The translations under genes and the position numbers were made by a program. 64,000 nucleotides of DNA, taken from Chitinophagales bacterium (GTDB taxonomy: Bacteria > Bacteroidota > Bacteroidia > Chitinophagales > Chitinophagaceae). Below the pieces are notes generated by a model that was not told where the DNA came from, did not search any database, and was given only the letters and a program-made list of their open reading frames with translations. The stretch is from the NCBI GenBank assembly GCA_015655125.1, contig JAATFP010000043.1, positions 62,001-126,000 on the forward strand. Direction: 5' to 3'. Below, piece after piece: positions 35,930 through 45,871 of this stretch (its first letter is position 1; each line of letters begins with the position of its first letter).

Positions 35930-36331
35930 ATGGGATTGGTGCCTAAAATTATCAGCTTTCCAAAAATAGGAAACTCTTCACTCGGCTATATTTCTCTGGC
36001 TGAAAAAGAATCCCTTCCTTTTCAGGTAAACCGCATTTACTGGACCTATTATACTCCGGAAAGTGTAGAACGGGGCGGCCATTCGCACCTTGAATTACAG
36101 CAGATACTGGTGGCCGTGGCCGGACAAATTACCGTTAAAACAGAAATGCCAGGCGGGCATAAACAGATTTTTCTCCTTGATAGTCCGGATAAAGGATTGT
36201 ACATCCCCAGACTATGCTGGCGGGAAATGAAATATACGCACAATGCTGTGCAGATATGTATTGCCAGCCTCGCCTACAGTGAGGATGACTATATCAGAAA
36301 TTACGATGAGTTTTTAAAATTAAAGGGATAA
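35930..36331 (+). CDS. FdtA/WxcM-type dTDP-4-keto-6-deoxyhexose 3,4-ketoisomerase
   Basis: The 133-residue single-cupin protein has ERGGHSHLELQQILVAVAGQ, the diagnostic stretch of FdtA-type ketoisomerases, with the catalytic His pair at the HSH, and GLYIPRLCWREM later. These enzymes turn dTDP-4-keto-6-deoxyglucose into the 3-keto isomer, the substrate of an FdtB aminotransferase. RmlA and RmlB farther on supply the donor sugar, and an FdtB-like aminotransferase lies at 38934. Whether the product has gluco or galacto configuration cannot be read from sequence. It ends directly before the ATP-grasp ATG. Confidence 0.85.
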   Translation: MGLVPKIISFPKIGNSSLGYISLAEKESLPFQVNRIYWTYYTPESVERGGHSHLELQQILVAVAGQITVKTEMPGGHKQIFLLDSPDKGLYIPRLCWREMKYTHNAVQICIASLAYSEDDYIRNYDEFLKLKG

Positions 36332-37405
36332 ATGAAGAAAATAATCATAGCCGGCGCAGGAGGCGCTCCTTCGGAAGGGGTGATTAATTCGTTGCTGCGG
36401 GGTAAAAAACAGGAAGAAATTATTGGAATGGGTAGCGAACCCACCGATCTTGTTCTTTCCGCAGCAAAAGAAAAGCTGTATATTCCTTATGCCAACTCGG
36501 CCGAATATAAAGACGCGCTCTTGAAAATATTAGAGGCTGAAAAGCCGGATCTTATCCATTTTCAAAACGACCTGGAAATTTATCATGCTTCTCTTATCCG
36601 GCAAGATATAGAGGCCACAGGAACCAAACTGTTCATGCCCGAACACGATGTAATAGACACTTGCGTGCATAAGTATAAATCTTATCTGAAATGGAAAGAA
36701 GCCGGTGTAAAAGTGCCGGAAAACAGGATGATCGATGATGAGGAATCGCTCAAAAAAGCGTTTAAAGAACTAAGTGATGAAAAAGGAAATATATGGCTGA
36801 GGGCTTCTTCCATCGGCGGTGGGGGAAAAGGGGCGTTGCCAACAAACGATTTTGCATTAGCTAAAGCATGGATCGAACGTTACAAAGGCTGGGGTGATTT
36901 TGTGGCCGCAGAATTGCTGACGCCCAATACCGTCACCTGGTTGTCTATCTGGTACGAAGGCGAACTGGTGGTGGCACAGACAAGGATCAGAAAGGGCTGG
37001 ACGCATGGTAATCGTACCGTTTCGGGTGTAACCGGCGTTACCAAAGTGGGCCAAACATACAGCAATGCAGAAGTGGACAGAATCTCGATCGAAACGATCA
37101 AAGCCATTACGCCGAAGCCGCATGGGATTTTTGGGGTAGATATGGCCTATGATAAAAATGGCATTCCAAATCCTACCGAGATCAACATTTCTAGATTTTT
37201 TACTACTGTATTATTTTTCACAGAAGCCGGCCTCAATCTGCCCGAAATTTTCAAGGATATAGCCATATACAATGAATTTCCCTCGTTGGAAAAAAAGATC
37301 AACCCTTTGCCGGAGGGACTTTTATGGCTGCGTGGCATGGACGTGAAGCCGCTGCTTATCAACGATGACGGCATCATAAAAAAGATTAAAAATACAATTA
37401 CTTGA
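36332..37405 (+). CDS. ATP-grasp ligase-like protein of the glycan locus
   Basis: The 357-residue protein has a Rossmann-like N-terminal domain (IIIAGAGGAPSEGVINSLLR). The ATP-grasp core follows, with CVHKYKSYLKWKEAGVKVPE, IWLRASSIGGGGKGALPTND (glycine-rich ATP loop) and FGVDMAYDKNGIPNPTEINI carrying the Mg-binding Glu and Asn. The fold resembles carbamoyl-phosphate synthase large chain. It should activate a carboxylate and join it to an amine or similar group. Its place between fdtA- and fdtB-like genes suggests it adds an acyl or amino-acid substituent to a sugar, which is an inference. The start directly abuts the previous stop, and the end overlaps the next TTG start. Confidence 0.75.
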   Translation: MKKIIIAGAGGAPSEGVINSLLRGKKQEEIIGMGSEPTDLVLSAAKEKLYIPYANSAEYKDALLKILEAEKPDLIHFQNDLEIYHASLIRQDIEATGTKLFMPEHDVIDTCVHKYKSYLKWKEAGVKVPENRMIDDEESLKKAFKELSDEKGNIWLRASSIGGGGKGALPTNDFALAKAWIERYKGWGDFVAAELLTPNTVTWLSIWYEGELVVAQTRIRKGWTHGNRTVSGVTGVTKVGQTYSNAEVDRISIETIKAITPKPHGIFGVDMAYDKNGIPNPTEINISRFFTTVLFFTEAGLNLPEIFKDIAIYNEFPSLEKKINPLPEGLLWLRGMDVKPLLINDDGIIKKIKNTIT

Positions 37406-38304
37406 AAACAATCCTGATTACAGGCGCAACCGGTTTTATCGGGAACCACCTGTTAGGTCATATCCTAAAAAATAATACGGAAGAAGCCCGCATAGTATTG
37501 CTCACATCTGTGCCGTCTGATGACCATCCGTTTGTGTTGCATAATGGATATAGTTTCAGTAAGGAATCCTTTATTGCAAAAGGCTTTTCTCAAATAGATA
37601 TAGTGATTCATGCGGGTGCATATACACCCAAATCGGGGGCTATGGCAAACAATTATTCAGACAATTACAGGAACGTGGTAAACACTAATCACCTGCTGAA
37701 TAATTTGCCAAACATACCCGAAAAATTTATTTTTCTCAGCACACTAGACGTTTACCAGGAAACAAAAGGTATTATTACCGAGGAAACACCTGTTAATGCC
37801 GCCAGCTTTTATGGTGTAAGCAAAGCTTATTGTGAAAAAATGGTGGTGCAGTTTTGTGCAGATAAAGGGATCGTTTGCCAGGTGTTGCGCCTGGGGCATA
37901 TTTATGGCAGAGGAGAAGAAAAATATAAAAAACTGGTGCCAGCCGCTATCCGGAATATCCGGCAGGGAACAGCGCCGGTACTTTTTTCGAAAGGCAATGA
38001 AATGCGGTCATATCTGCATGTGAGTGATTGTGTATCGGCCATTTGGGCGGCATCCAGGCTCAAAGAATATATAGGTCCCGTAAATGTCGTGTCGAAAAAT
38101 CCTGTGAGCATTAAAAACATTTTGGAATTATTAATTGATATCTCCGGAAAGGATCTTAAAATTGAATACAAAGAAAATCCAATAGCGGGTTCGGACATGA
38201 TTTTTGATAATCTGAAAATGGAAACTCACCTTGTAAAAGAACGGAAGAATCTGGCCGAGGGGCTCCGGGAAGAATACGAACATTTCGATCTTTCCGTTCA
38301 ATAG
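37402..38304 (+). CDS. NAD-dependent epimerase/dehydratase
   Basis: The 300-residue extended SDR begins TILITGATGFIGNHLLGHIL (TGxxGxxG), has Thr/Ser in FIFLSTLDVYQ and the Tyr-Lys pair in SFYGVSKAYCEKM. LRLGHIYGRGEE and YLHVSDCVSAIW follow. It belongs to the nucleotide-sugar epimerase/dehydratase/reductase superfamily, and the exact reaction is unassigned. It starts at a TTG overlapping the previous stop by four bases and precedes a HAD gene by seven, so it is tightly coupled to both. Confidence 0.82.
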   Translation: MKTILITGATGFIGNHLLGHILKNNTEEARIVLLTSVPSDDHPFVLHNGYSFSKESFIAKGFSQIDIVIHAGAYTPKSGAMANNYSDNYRNVVNTNHLLNNLPNIPEKFIFLSTLDVYQETKGIITEETPVNAASFYGVSKAYCEKMVVQFCADKGIVCQVLRLGHIYGRGEEKYKKLVPAAIRNIRQGTAPVLFSKGNEMRSYLHVSDCVSAIWAASRLKEYIGPVNVVSKNPVSIKNILELLIDISGKDLKIEYKENPIAGSDMIFDNLKMETHLVKERKNLAEGLREEYEHFDLSVQ

Positions 38305-38311
38305 ATGCACC

Positions 38312-38950
38312 ATGAATATTTATTTCGACCTTGACGGAACACTCATCGATTCAAAAGAACGGCTTTACCGGCTGTTTCAACAACTCGTTCCGGCATCCCG
38401 TTTGTCGTTTGATGCTTACTGGAACTTTAAGAAAAATAAGATAGGTCACCCGGAAATACTGAAAAAAGAATTCCATTGGTCTGACGTTGAAATAGAAAAA
38501 TTCAAGAAAGTATGGCTCGTACGTATTGAGGATCAGGAATGGCTGGCGTATGATAAGCCTTTTGAAGGTGTTACAGAGTATTTGAAAAAATTACGCAGCG
38601 AACGACACCGGCTTTTCATCGTTACGGCCAGGCAATTTTCTGAACCGGCATTCAGGCAGGTGGAGCGTTTTGGCTGGCAGGATCTTTTTCAAAAGATATT
38701 TATTACAGAAGGTAAAAGGGAAAAACTGGAATTGTTGAAGGAAGAAGACAATCTTGGTCACGGTGGATGGATGATTGGTGATACCGGTAAAGATATTCAA
38801 ACAGGCAAGGCGGCCGGATTACATACCTGTGCAGTACTCACGGGTTTTTTGAGCGAAGAGAAGCTTCGGGAATACCAACCCGATAAGATTATAAATATGG
38901 TGACAGATTTTGAAGCCAACAACAATGAACAGTATGATAAAATTTCTTGA
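38312..38950 (+). CDS. HAD-superfamily phosphatase (Gph/Cof-like)
   Basis: The 212-residue protein starts [20 protein letters not shown], so motif I DxDGT is complete. A helical cap follows, then motif II (IVTAR), motif III Lys in ITEGKREKL and motif [17 protein letters not shown]. It should release phosphate from a sugar phosphate or phosphoglycolate-like substrate. In this sub-operon a sugar-1-phosphate or phosphorylated intermediate is plausible. It overlaps the next aminotransferase gene start by 17 bases. Confidence 0.83.
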   Translation: MNIYFDLDGTLIDSKERLYRLFQQLVPASRLSFDAYWNFKKNKIGHPEILKKEFHWSDVEIEKFKKVWLVRIEDQEWLAYDKPFEGVTEYLKKLRSERHRLFIVTARQFSEPAFRQVERFGWQDLFQKIFITEGKREKLELLKEEDNLGHGGWMIGDTGKDIQTGKAAGLHTCAVLTGFLSEEKLREYQPDKIINMVTDFEANNNEQYDKIS

Positions 38951-40034
38951 TCTTAAAAAAATAAATGCCGGGTATAAAGAAGAATTCATGGCGGCATTTG
39001 AGCGCGTGGTAGATTCGGGGTGGTTCATCCTGGGCGAAGAAGTGCTTAATTTTGAAAAACAGTTTGCAGCTTATTGCGGCACCAAACATTGTATTGGAGT
39101 TGCCAACGGACTGGATGCATTGATCCTTATCCTGGAAGCATATAAGGAACTCGGAGTGATGAAAGCCGGCGACGAAGTGCTGGTTCCTTCCAATACTTAT
39201 ATCGCCAGTATCATCGCTATATCCAAAGCAGGGCTAGTGCCGGTATTGAGCGAGCCTCATGCGGGAACATGGTTATTAGATCCTGCTGCACTCGAAAGTA
39301 AAATAACGGACCGTACCCGGGCGATCATGCCTGTTCATTTATACGGGCAGTTGTGCGACATGGATCCCATCAATAAGATCGCCGAAAAGTACAATTTGAA
39401 AGTGATCGAAGATAGTGCGCAATCACATGGCGCTGTTTATTCCAATGGAAAGAAAAGTGGTAACCTGGGCAACGCGAGCGGGTTTAGTTTTTACCCGGGA
39501 AAGAACCTGGGCGCGTTGGGCGATGCCGGCGCTATCACTACCAATGACGACGGGCTTGCAGAGACCCTGAAGGCATTGAGGAATTACGGCTCACATGTAA
39601 AATACCACAATCTTTTTAAAAGCGTTAACAGCCGGCTGGATGAAGTACAGGCCGCATTACTGAGCATTAAGCTTAAATATCTTGCACAAGAAACAGAACA
39701 AAGAAGGAGTGCCGCAGATTTTTATTTGCAGCATATCAGCAATTCCAAAATAATATTGCCGGTGGTAAGGGCAAGGGAAGCGCATGTATGGCATCTGTTT
39801 TCCGTAAGGGTAAAAGACAGGGCGGCATTTCAGCAATACCTGAAAGAAAACAATGTGGAAACCAATATTCATTACCCGGTTCCGCCGCATCGCCAGCCTG
39901 CGTACAAAGAATTGGCGCATCTTGATTTTCCTATCAGCGAAGCGATACATAACGAGATCATTTCCCTTCCGATAAGTCCGATAATGACACCTGAAGAACT
40001 GCAATATGTAGCAGACGTTGTAAATAAATATTAA
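38934..40034 (+). CDS. DegT/DnrJ-type sugar aminotransferase (FdtB-like)
   Basis: The protein, about 366 residues, begins [17 protein letters not shown], the usual DegT family start, which is why I choose the ATG at 38934 over 38925 or 38910. [20 protein letters not shown] and [20 protein letters not shown] follow. The PLP-binding Lys lies in [18 protein letters not shown], and C-terminal [13 protein letters not shown] is typical. It transfers an amino group from glutamate to a 3-keto sugar nucleotide. With the FdtA-like protein it should give dTDP-3-amino-3,6-dideoxyhexose. It ends two bases before the flippase ATG. Confidence 0.88.
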   Translation: MIKFLDLKKINAGYKEEFMAAFERVVDSGWFILGEEVLNFEKQFAAYCGTKHCIGVANGLDALILILEAYKELGVMKAGDEVLVPSNTYIASIIAISKAGLVPVLSEPHAGTWLLDPAALESKITDRTRAIMPVHLYGQLCDMDPINKIAEKYNLKVIEDSAQSHGAVYSNGKKSGNLGNASGFSFYPGKNLGALGDAGAITTNDDGLAETLKALRNYGSHVKYHNLFKSVNSRLDEVQAALLSIKLKYLAQETEQRRSAADFYLQHISNSKIILPVVRAREAHVWHLFSVRVKDRAAFQQYLKENNVETNIHYPVPPHRQPAYKELAHLDFPISEAIHNEIISLPISPIMTPEELQYVADVVNKY

Positions 40035-40036
40035 TC

Positions 40037-41329
40037 ATGCGTCGAAAAATAACGCAGGCTCTAAAAAGCGATCTCGTAAAGGTTTCTTCTAAAACAGGGA
40101 TAGCCACGGGCGTAAAGCTTGCTGCAAGTTTCATTGTTTCAAAAGTGCTGGCGATACTGGTGGGTCCGTCGGGTATCGCCATACTAGGGCAGTTGAGTAA
40201 CGTGGGCAACATCATACAGTCTCTCAGCACGGGCGGCATAACGATCGGTGTTACAAAATATGTATCCGAATATTCCGATGATCGTGCGGCCCAACAAAAG
40301 ATCATCAACAACGCGCTTAAGATCACGTTCATTTGCTCGGCCATTTGCACCATTGCTGTTTTGCTGAGTTACCGTTATCTGGGCGATTGTTTTTTTCATA
40401 CAGAAAAATACAACAGCGTGATCTTGATTCTTGGCTCCACGCTTTTTCTTTTCAGCTTCAATAGCCTCATCACCAGTATTATCAACGGGTTTAAAAATTT
40501 CAGATTATATGTGATCATCAATATCGCCACCAGTGTCATCAGCCTGATCGCTACCATCGCGTTGGTGTATTACTGGGGTGTATATGGCGCTTTACTGGCT
40601 TTCGTGCTGGCGCCGGCGATTGTTTTTTTTATTTCCTGGTTTTTGGTCAGAAAGGAACTATGGCTGAATTACCGGTTTCTTACAGAAAAATTCGACATAA
40701 AATCTGTGAAATTGTTGAGCCGTTTCTCGATGATGGCGCTCAACAATGCATTTGTTGCGGCTATGGCGCAGATCGCGATCCGTTCTTTCATCACCGGTAA
40801 AATGAGCATCGATATTGCAGGTATCTGGGATGGAATGAATAAATTATCAGCTGCCTACATGTTGCTGATCACCACGAGCATCCAGGTATATTATTTGCCA
40901 ACGATGTCTTACATTAAGGAACGTAAACTGCTCTGGAAAGAGATCATCAAAACGGAAAAGATCATTCTGCCGCTTACCTTGCTGATGTTTACCCTGATCT
41001 TTTTTACGCGGGGAATACTGGTCAATCTACTGTTTTCTAAAGACTTCGCTTTGATGAAGACCGTATTTGCTTATCAACTTGTGGGCGATCTTATCAAAGT
41101 GGCCACGTGGATCATTTCTTATACTATGTATGCCAAGGCAATGACGCGACCATTAATCATCACCGATAACCTTTTTACCATCACCTATGTTGCCATCAGC
41201 TATATTTTGCTGAACAATTTCGGGTACGGACTTAACTCGGTATATTTTGGCTATATTATCAACAATGCCATAGCTTTGGTAGTGATGTATTTTTTTATGA
41301 AAAATTATACTTCAAAAAATCATGTCTAA
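40037..41329 (+). CDS. wzx: Wzx-type O-antigen flippase (first copy)
   Basis: The 430-residue protein has about twelve helices and opens GIATGVKLAASFIVSKVLAI, the pattern of O-antigen translocases. QLSNVGNIIQSLSTGGITIG and YVSEYSDD follow. It should flip undecaprenyl-linked repeat units across the inner membrane. A second flippase at 51659 has the same layout (TSFYTAISTAINFIAGFIVI), so the two are paralogues. It overlaps the next GT2 gene by 8 bases. Confidence 0.85.
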   Translation: MRRKITQALKSDLVKVSSKTGIATGVKLAASFIVSKVLAILVGPSGIAILGQLSNVGNIIQSLSTGGITIGVTKYVSEYSDDRAAQQKIINNALKITFICSAICTIAVLLSYRYLGDCFFHTEKYNSVILILGSTLFLFSFNSLITSIINGFKNFRLYVIINIATSVISLIATIALVYYWGVYGALLAFVLAPAIVFFISWFLVRKELWLNYRFLTEKFDIKSVKLLSRFSMMALNNAFVAAMAQIAIRSFITGKMSIDIAGIWDGMNKLSAAYMLLITTSIQVYYLPTMSYIKERKLLWKEIIKTEKIILPLTLLMFTLIFFTRGILVNLLFSKDFALMKTVFAYQLVGDLIKVATWIISYTMYAKAMTRPLIITDNLFTITYVAISYILLNNFGYGLNSVYFGYIINNAIALVVMYFFMKNYTSKNHV

Positions 41330-42233
41330 TCCGCTTGTAACCATTATTGTAATTTGTTATAATCATGCGGAATACCTTGAAAAATGTATTCTATCCATAT
41401 ACCAGCAGGATTACAGGGATATCGAACTGATCGTTGCGGATGATTTCTCTAAAGACGGATCGAGGGAACTGCTGGCAAAGCTGAGTATTCAGCACGGATT
41501 TCTTTATCTTCCTAACAAAACCAATACCGGCCTCAATTATACCATCGAAAATGCACTTAATAATAGCCACGGGGAATTTCTGTCCGTCATTTCTGCGGAT
41601 GATTATATTGCAGCCCAAAAGATTAGTCAACAGATAGCGTTTATTGCACAAAATGCAAAAGACGGTGTATATGCCAGCGGTTTTTCGGTAAACGGGAGCA
41701 CGGTTGAACCTTTATCGCCCAACGCAGTTTTTAATAAAGGCAATAAAGAGGAAATTCTGAAATATGTTTATACCCACGACTGGGGCGCACCTTTACTTCA
41801 GTCGGGATTATTTAAAAAGAAGGTATTTACCGAACTTGCTGCTTTGCGAAAAGAATATAAATCGGATGATTGGGCCTTTATAATCAGGGCCTGCGAACAG
41901 TATGATATCGGCTTCATGGAAGAACGCCTGTTTTATTACCGTCTTCACCAAACCAATACGCATAAACGCTACTGGTTCACCTTTCCGATGCGTATAGACA
42001 TTGTTTCGCGGCTGGTGCCGGAGAAATACAGGTTCAGGGCGTTTGGTAATATCATGTTGTCGCAGGGTCAGTACCTGATGGCGGACAAAAAATTTTTTCG
42101 TGGGCTGGCTTTCTTTTTTTCTTCGTTGCTTTTGAATTTTTCTTTCACCAACATTTTTTCTATAATGAAAGACATCGCGGTTTTCTTCCGGGATTTTTTT
42201 ATGAGAAAAAGCAATTCTAAAAATTCACCATGA
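41322..42233 (+). CDS. GT2 glycosyltransferase
   Basis: The 303-residue enzyme has a GT-A fold. The nucleotide-sugar site is VTIIVICYNHAEYLEKCILS near the front, DFSKDGS lies near residue 43, and SADDY is the DxD-like metal site near 90. DDWAFIIRAC and a C-terminal membrane-proximal helix rich in Phe follow. The sugar it adds cannot be assigned. It overlaps the genes on both sides by 4-8 bases, so it is cotranslated with Wzx. Confidence 0.85.
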   Translation: MSNPLVTIIVICYNHAEYLEKCILSIYQQDYRDIELIVADDFSKDGSRELLAKLSIQHGFLYLPNKTNTGLNYTIENALNNSHGEFLSVISADDYIAAQKISQQIAFIAQNAKDGVYASGFSVNGSTVEPLSPNAVFNKGNKEEILKYVYTHDWGAPLLQSGLFKKKVFTELAALRKEYKSDDWAFIIRACEQYDIGFMEERLFYYRLHQTNTHKRYWFTFPMRIDIVSRLVPEKYRFRAFGNIMLSQGQYLMADKKFFRGLAFFFSSLLLNFSFTNIFSIMKDIAVFFRDFFMRKSNSKNSP

Positions 42234-43126
42234 AGGAAACTCCGTTAGTATCCGTTGCAATCATTACTTATAATCAAAAAGAGTTTTTGCGCGAAGCCAT
42301 TGAAAGTGTTCTTAACCAGGAGTACCAGCATACCGAAATCGTGATAGGTGATGATTGTTCTTCCGATGGCACGCAGGATATGCTGCGTAAATACAGCGAG
42401 AAATATCCCGGCAGGTTTGTACTCAGGCTGGCTGCTGAAAATTTAGGGATTACTCCAAACTCTAATGTGGTACATTTTGCCTGCACCGGAAAATACATCG
42501 CCTGGCTCGGCGGCGATGACCTGATGCACAAAGATAAATTGCGCAAGCAGGTGGAATACATGGAGAGCCATCCCGGCTGTTCGATCGTATATCACAATCT
42601 GGAAGTTTTTGAATCTTCAACAGGAAAACTGATCCGTTATTTTAATACGCCTAAAGATAGCTATCACGGCGACATAGGCGTGCTGATAAAATACGGTACT
42701 TTCAACGGTGCATGCTCCAATCTTGTAAGGCGCGCATGTACGCCGGCCGGCGGATACAATGAAAAACTGGCAATAGCATCGGATTGGTTGTATTTTATTG
42801 AAACGCTGGACAGCGGCGGTACGATCGATTATATCAATGAAGTGCTGGGTAAATACCGGCGCCACGACAAAAATGTTTCCGGTAGTCAATCTGAATTTTA
42901 CCGGCGGGGAATTATTGACCATCTTACTACTGCAGAAATATTATTACAGCGTTATCCGCAATATAAAAAGGAGATTGCCTACCGGCTTAGTACGATACAC
43001 CGGATGGCAAGAAGACTGGATTATTCCAAAAATCTGCTGGCTAGTATCCGTTACAATGTTTTCAATATTCCTGCCTGGATCATGTTAGGCGTATACTATG
43101 CAACATTTACTAAAATTAAATTATGA
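42230..43126 (+). CDS. GT2 glycosyltransferase
   Basis: The 298-residue enzyme has VSVAIITYNQKEFLREAIES, the GDDCSSDGTQ motif, and GGDDLMHKDKLRKQVE as metal site. ASDWLYFIETLDSGG and YRRHDKNVSGS follow. It shares the GT-A layout of the preceding gene but not enough visible identity to call it a recent copy. Its TGA overlaps the stop of the convergent polymerase-like gene: the six bases TTATGA carry both stops. Confidence 0.85.
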   Translation: MKETPLVSVAIITYNQKEFLREAIESVLNQEYQHTEIVIGDDCSSDGTQDMLRKYSEKYPGRFVLRLAAENLGITPNSNVVHFACTGKYIAWLGGDDLMHKDKLRKQVEYMESHPGCSIVYHNLEVFESSTGKLIRYFNTPKDSYHGDIGVLIKYGTFNGACSNLVRRACTPAGGYNEKLAIASDWLYFIETLDSGGTIDYINEVLGKYRRHDKNVSGSQSEFYRRGIIDHLTTAEILLQRYPQYKKEIAYRLSTIHRMARRLDYSKNLLASIRYNVFNIPAWIMLGVYYATFTKIKL

Positions 43127-44479
43127 CGCCGTAATCGGTTTGCCGGCTGCTGAATGCAAGGCTGCTTTATGCTGCCGCCCCTTGATGAGGACCATCAACA
43201 ATCCCATCAGGTAAAAAGGTATCGCAGGTATCCTGTATCGGGTAAGGGTTCCAAAATTAAGGGTCGACAATCCCACCAATCCTGAGAATAGCAATGAAAA
43301 GCTAATGAAAAGTAAAACGGTGGGGTTAGAAAGAAGTTCTTTAAAAAAGAAAACAAAGCCCGAAGATCCCAATACGTACAGCGTAAATAGAACGATAAAC
43401 AGGCTTTCAAGAGCGGAAAAGGCGATGATGGGTTTGCGGACTTCCCATACAAATGGCCGGTACAGCGTTGCCGAAATGCCCACAGGGATTTTTTTCAGGA
43501 TACCCGAAAAACTGGGCTCAATGGCGCCGATGTCGAAGTTGGAACCCACATCATCTGCAGACATATTATTATACGACTTCCTAAGTCCTTCCATGCTTTC
43601 CTGGATCTTTTCTACAGAATAGGCTCCCAGCGCATCATCTATTCGTGAAGCATTGGTTACATACAAGGTTACCGTTAAAACGATCAGCATCGGAAATGCT
43701 GCCACTTTGAACAGAGGATTTTGAATACCTGCAATTATTTTGGTAATAAAATACAAAATGTAGCATGCCACGAAAGCTGCGATGATGTACACTTTTACCG
43801 CATATATGAAGTACATGGAAAAAATGATCATCAAAAAATACTGCAGCCGAAAATTTTTCTTTTCAATAATCGTGTACATAGCATAATAGAACATTCCGAG
43901 ACAGGAAAGGCATATCGTGTCTTTCAATATTGGGGACCCGTAAATGCATAGAGACGGAAAGAACAGAACGAAGAATGCGATCATCTTTTGACCGATGGGT
44001 GCAAGCGCTACAAATGTTTGAAATAATTTGAATATGCCGAAATAAGAAACGGTGGCCATGATCATGGTGGTGGGTAAAAAACGATTGAGGCCGGGATAGG
44101 AAAAAATAAAGGCAAATTTAGTCACCACAAAACCACTCTGGGCAGAGCTGTGCTGCATGTCGAAAGTGTCCTGGAAATAACTATAATCCTTGAAGAAGAA
44201 ATCACTTAGTGAAATTTTTCCTTCGGACACCAGTTGCCGCAATTGCATGGAGTCGCGAAAATAACTGAGTGTGTCGCCTACGCCACCATAATAAAAGTAG
44301 ATCAGCATTCCGCAAAAAATGGCACCTGCAATCCGTGCCACGAAACCTTTCATCAGGTATTTACGCACCAGCGGATCAGCGGCATTTCTTTTCCTGATAT
44401 ACAATAGTCCCGCGTAGAGAAGAATAAAATACAACGGCACGAAAAGGAGGTCGCTAATGTCTATCAGGCTATCGTCCAT
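43121..44479 (-). CDS. Wzy-like polysaccharide polymerase candidate (first copy)
   Basis: The 452-residue protein has about ten membrane helices. The first helix region DISDLLFVPLYFILLYAGLL is followed by a short loop with RKRNAADPLVRKYL, a large loop with GDTLSYFRDSMQL, and GSPILKDTICLSCLGMFYYA at mid-length. The same layout with matching residues (VLKDPICMGALG) is in the gene at 61987, so these are paralogues. Wzy polymerases have low sequence conservation, so the call rests on helix layout and location. It is transcribed against the surrounding genes and its stop overlaps the convergent GT2. Confidence 0.62.
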   Translation of the reverse strand: MDDSLIDISDLLFVPLYFILLYAGLLYIRKRNAADPLVRKYLMKGFVARIAGAIFCGMLIYFYYGGVGDTLSYFRDSMQLRQLVSEGKISLSDFFFKDYSYFQDTFDMQHSSAQSGFVVTKFAFIFSYPGLNRFLPTTMIMATVSYFGIFKLFQTFVALAPIGQKMIAFFVLFFPSLCIYGSPILKDTICLSCLGMFYYAMYTIIEKKNFRLQYFLMIIFSMYFIYAVKVYIIAAFVACYILYFITKIIAGIQNPLFKVAAFPMLIVLTVTLYVTNASRIDDALGAYSVEKIQESMEGLRKSYNNMSADDVGSNFDIGAIEPSFSGILKKIPVGISATLYRPFVWEVRKPIIAFSALESLFIVLFTLYVLGSSGFVFFFKELLSNPTVLLFISFSLLFSGLVGLSTLNFGTLTRYRIPAIPFYLMGLLMVLIKGRQHKAALHSAAGKPITAS

Positions 44480-44624
44480 TGAACAATTTTAGTGGCGGAA
44501 AAGTAAATAAAAAAATCAGCAATAAAACATTTTGTGCTGCAATTGGATAGGCAGGAGATATTTTTTTACAATTTGTGCTAAAAACACGACTTTTGCATGG
44601 CGTGAAAAAACACCCCGAGGCTCT

Positions 44625-45815
44625 ATGCACAAACGGAATCTGGCAATCATCATACATTCTTTAAAAGGCGGTGGTGCCGAACGGATGGTTTCCATACTGG
44701 CAAACGGACTGAAAGATTTTTTTGATATACACATCGTGCTTTTTGAAAAAGGCGTCCATTACCAGCTTCCCGTAGATCAAAAAGTACATGTTCTGAGTTC
44801 CGGCCCCGCAGAAGAGCAATCCGTAGTAAAAAATGTCCTTAATCTTCATCCTTGGGCATTCAGGTATGCAAAGTATTGTAAAAAACACAGGATCGAATTA
44901 TCTGTTTCCTTCCTGAATCGGGCCTGCTATGTAAACATCATGGCCAAAACATTGTACGGATGCACTTATAAGACCATCATTTGTGAACGCACCCACCAAC
45001 TATCCATCCTTAGCCAGCTGGGTAAGCTGAACGCCTTCATTACGCGGTTTCTCATTAAGAAATATTACAATAAAGCTGATCTGCTCCTGGCCAATTCCAG
45101 GCAGATCAAAGAGGACCTGATCGCCCATTTCTATATCAGGCCGGAAATAAAAGTGATCTACAATGCTGTTGAGATCCCCAAGATCCGGGCGCTGATGCTG
45201 GAAAAGCCAGACTTCGATTTTGATCCCGGCTTTTTTTATTTTATCAGTGTCGCCGGTTTCCGCGTGGGAAAAAACCACAAAGTGATGGTTTCTGCTATGG
45301 ACAAATTGCGGCATCTTCCGTGTAAACTTTTACTCGTTGGCCAGGGGAAATTGCAGGCCGACGTACGGGATTTTGTAGACAAAAAGCAATTGAGCGATCG
45401 TATTATTTTCATTCCCCAGCAGACAAATCCCTTTAAATATGTGCATGCATCGGATTGTTTTATCCTGTCTTCCAATGTGGAAGGTATGCCCAATGTATTG
45501 CTGGAGGCGCTTGCGTGCGGTATACCGGTGATCTCTACCGATTGCCTTACCGGACCGCGGGAAATACTCGCGCCGGACACAGACCCGGGAAAAACGATTA
45601 AGGAAGGGTATGAACTGGCAAAATACGGCATCTTGTGCGCGGTAGATGAAGAAACAGCCATGGCTGACGCAATGCAAAAAATGTTCCTGGACGAAGCATT
45701 GCGGAACCACTACAGGTCCCTGGCGCAGGAACGCATCGCCGATTTTGATACCGCAGAGATCGTTCACCAGTTTCATAATGTGTTTGCCGGTATGTTCGTG
45801 GAAGGGGCCGGATGA
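44625..45815 (+). CDS. GT4 glycosyltransferase
   Basis: The 396-residue protein has a GT-B fold. The N-terminal half begins LAIIIHSLKGGGAERMVSIL. The nucleotide-binding half has FFYFISVAGFRVGKNHKVMV, IIFIPQQTNPFKYVHASDCF and EGMPNVLLEALACGIPVIST, the standard E-x7-E donor site. It is a retaining enzyme by family; the donor is unknown. The ATG at 44625 is used because the domain begins there, not at the open frame's start at 44532. It is divergent from the polymerase-like gene. Confidence 0.87.
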   Translation: MHKRNLAIIIHSLKGGGAERMVSILANGLKDFFDIHIVLFEKGVHYQLPVDQKVHVLSSGPAEEQSVVKNVLNLHPWAFRYAKYCKKHRIELSVSFLNRACYVNIMAKTLYGCTYKTIICERTHQLSILSQLGKLNAFITRFLIKKYYNKADLLLANSRQIKEDLIAHFYIRPEIKVIYNAVEIPKIRALMLEKPDFDFDPGFFYFISVAGFRVGKNHKVMVSAMDKLRHLPCKLLLVGQGKLQADVRDFVDKKQLSDRIIFIPQQTNPFKYVHASDCFILSSNVEGMPNVLLEALACGIPVISTDCLTGPREILAPDTDPGKTIKEGYELAKYGILCAVDEETAMADAMQKMFLDEALRNHYRSLAQERIADFDTAEIVHQFHNVFAGMFVEGAG

Positions 45816-45871
45816 GTGAATGCATATTCAGGCTAACATCTTAATCCTCTGGTCGTAGTCGCTGGATTCTC

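Noticed and set aside
37402..38304. RmlD (dTDP-4-dehydrorhamnose reductase)
   Set aside because: The extended-SDR motifs fit a general epimerase; nothing specific to RmlD was visible and no rmlC is present.
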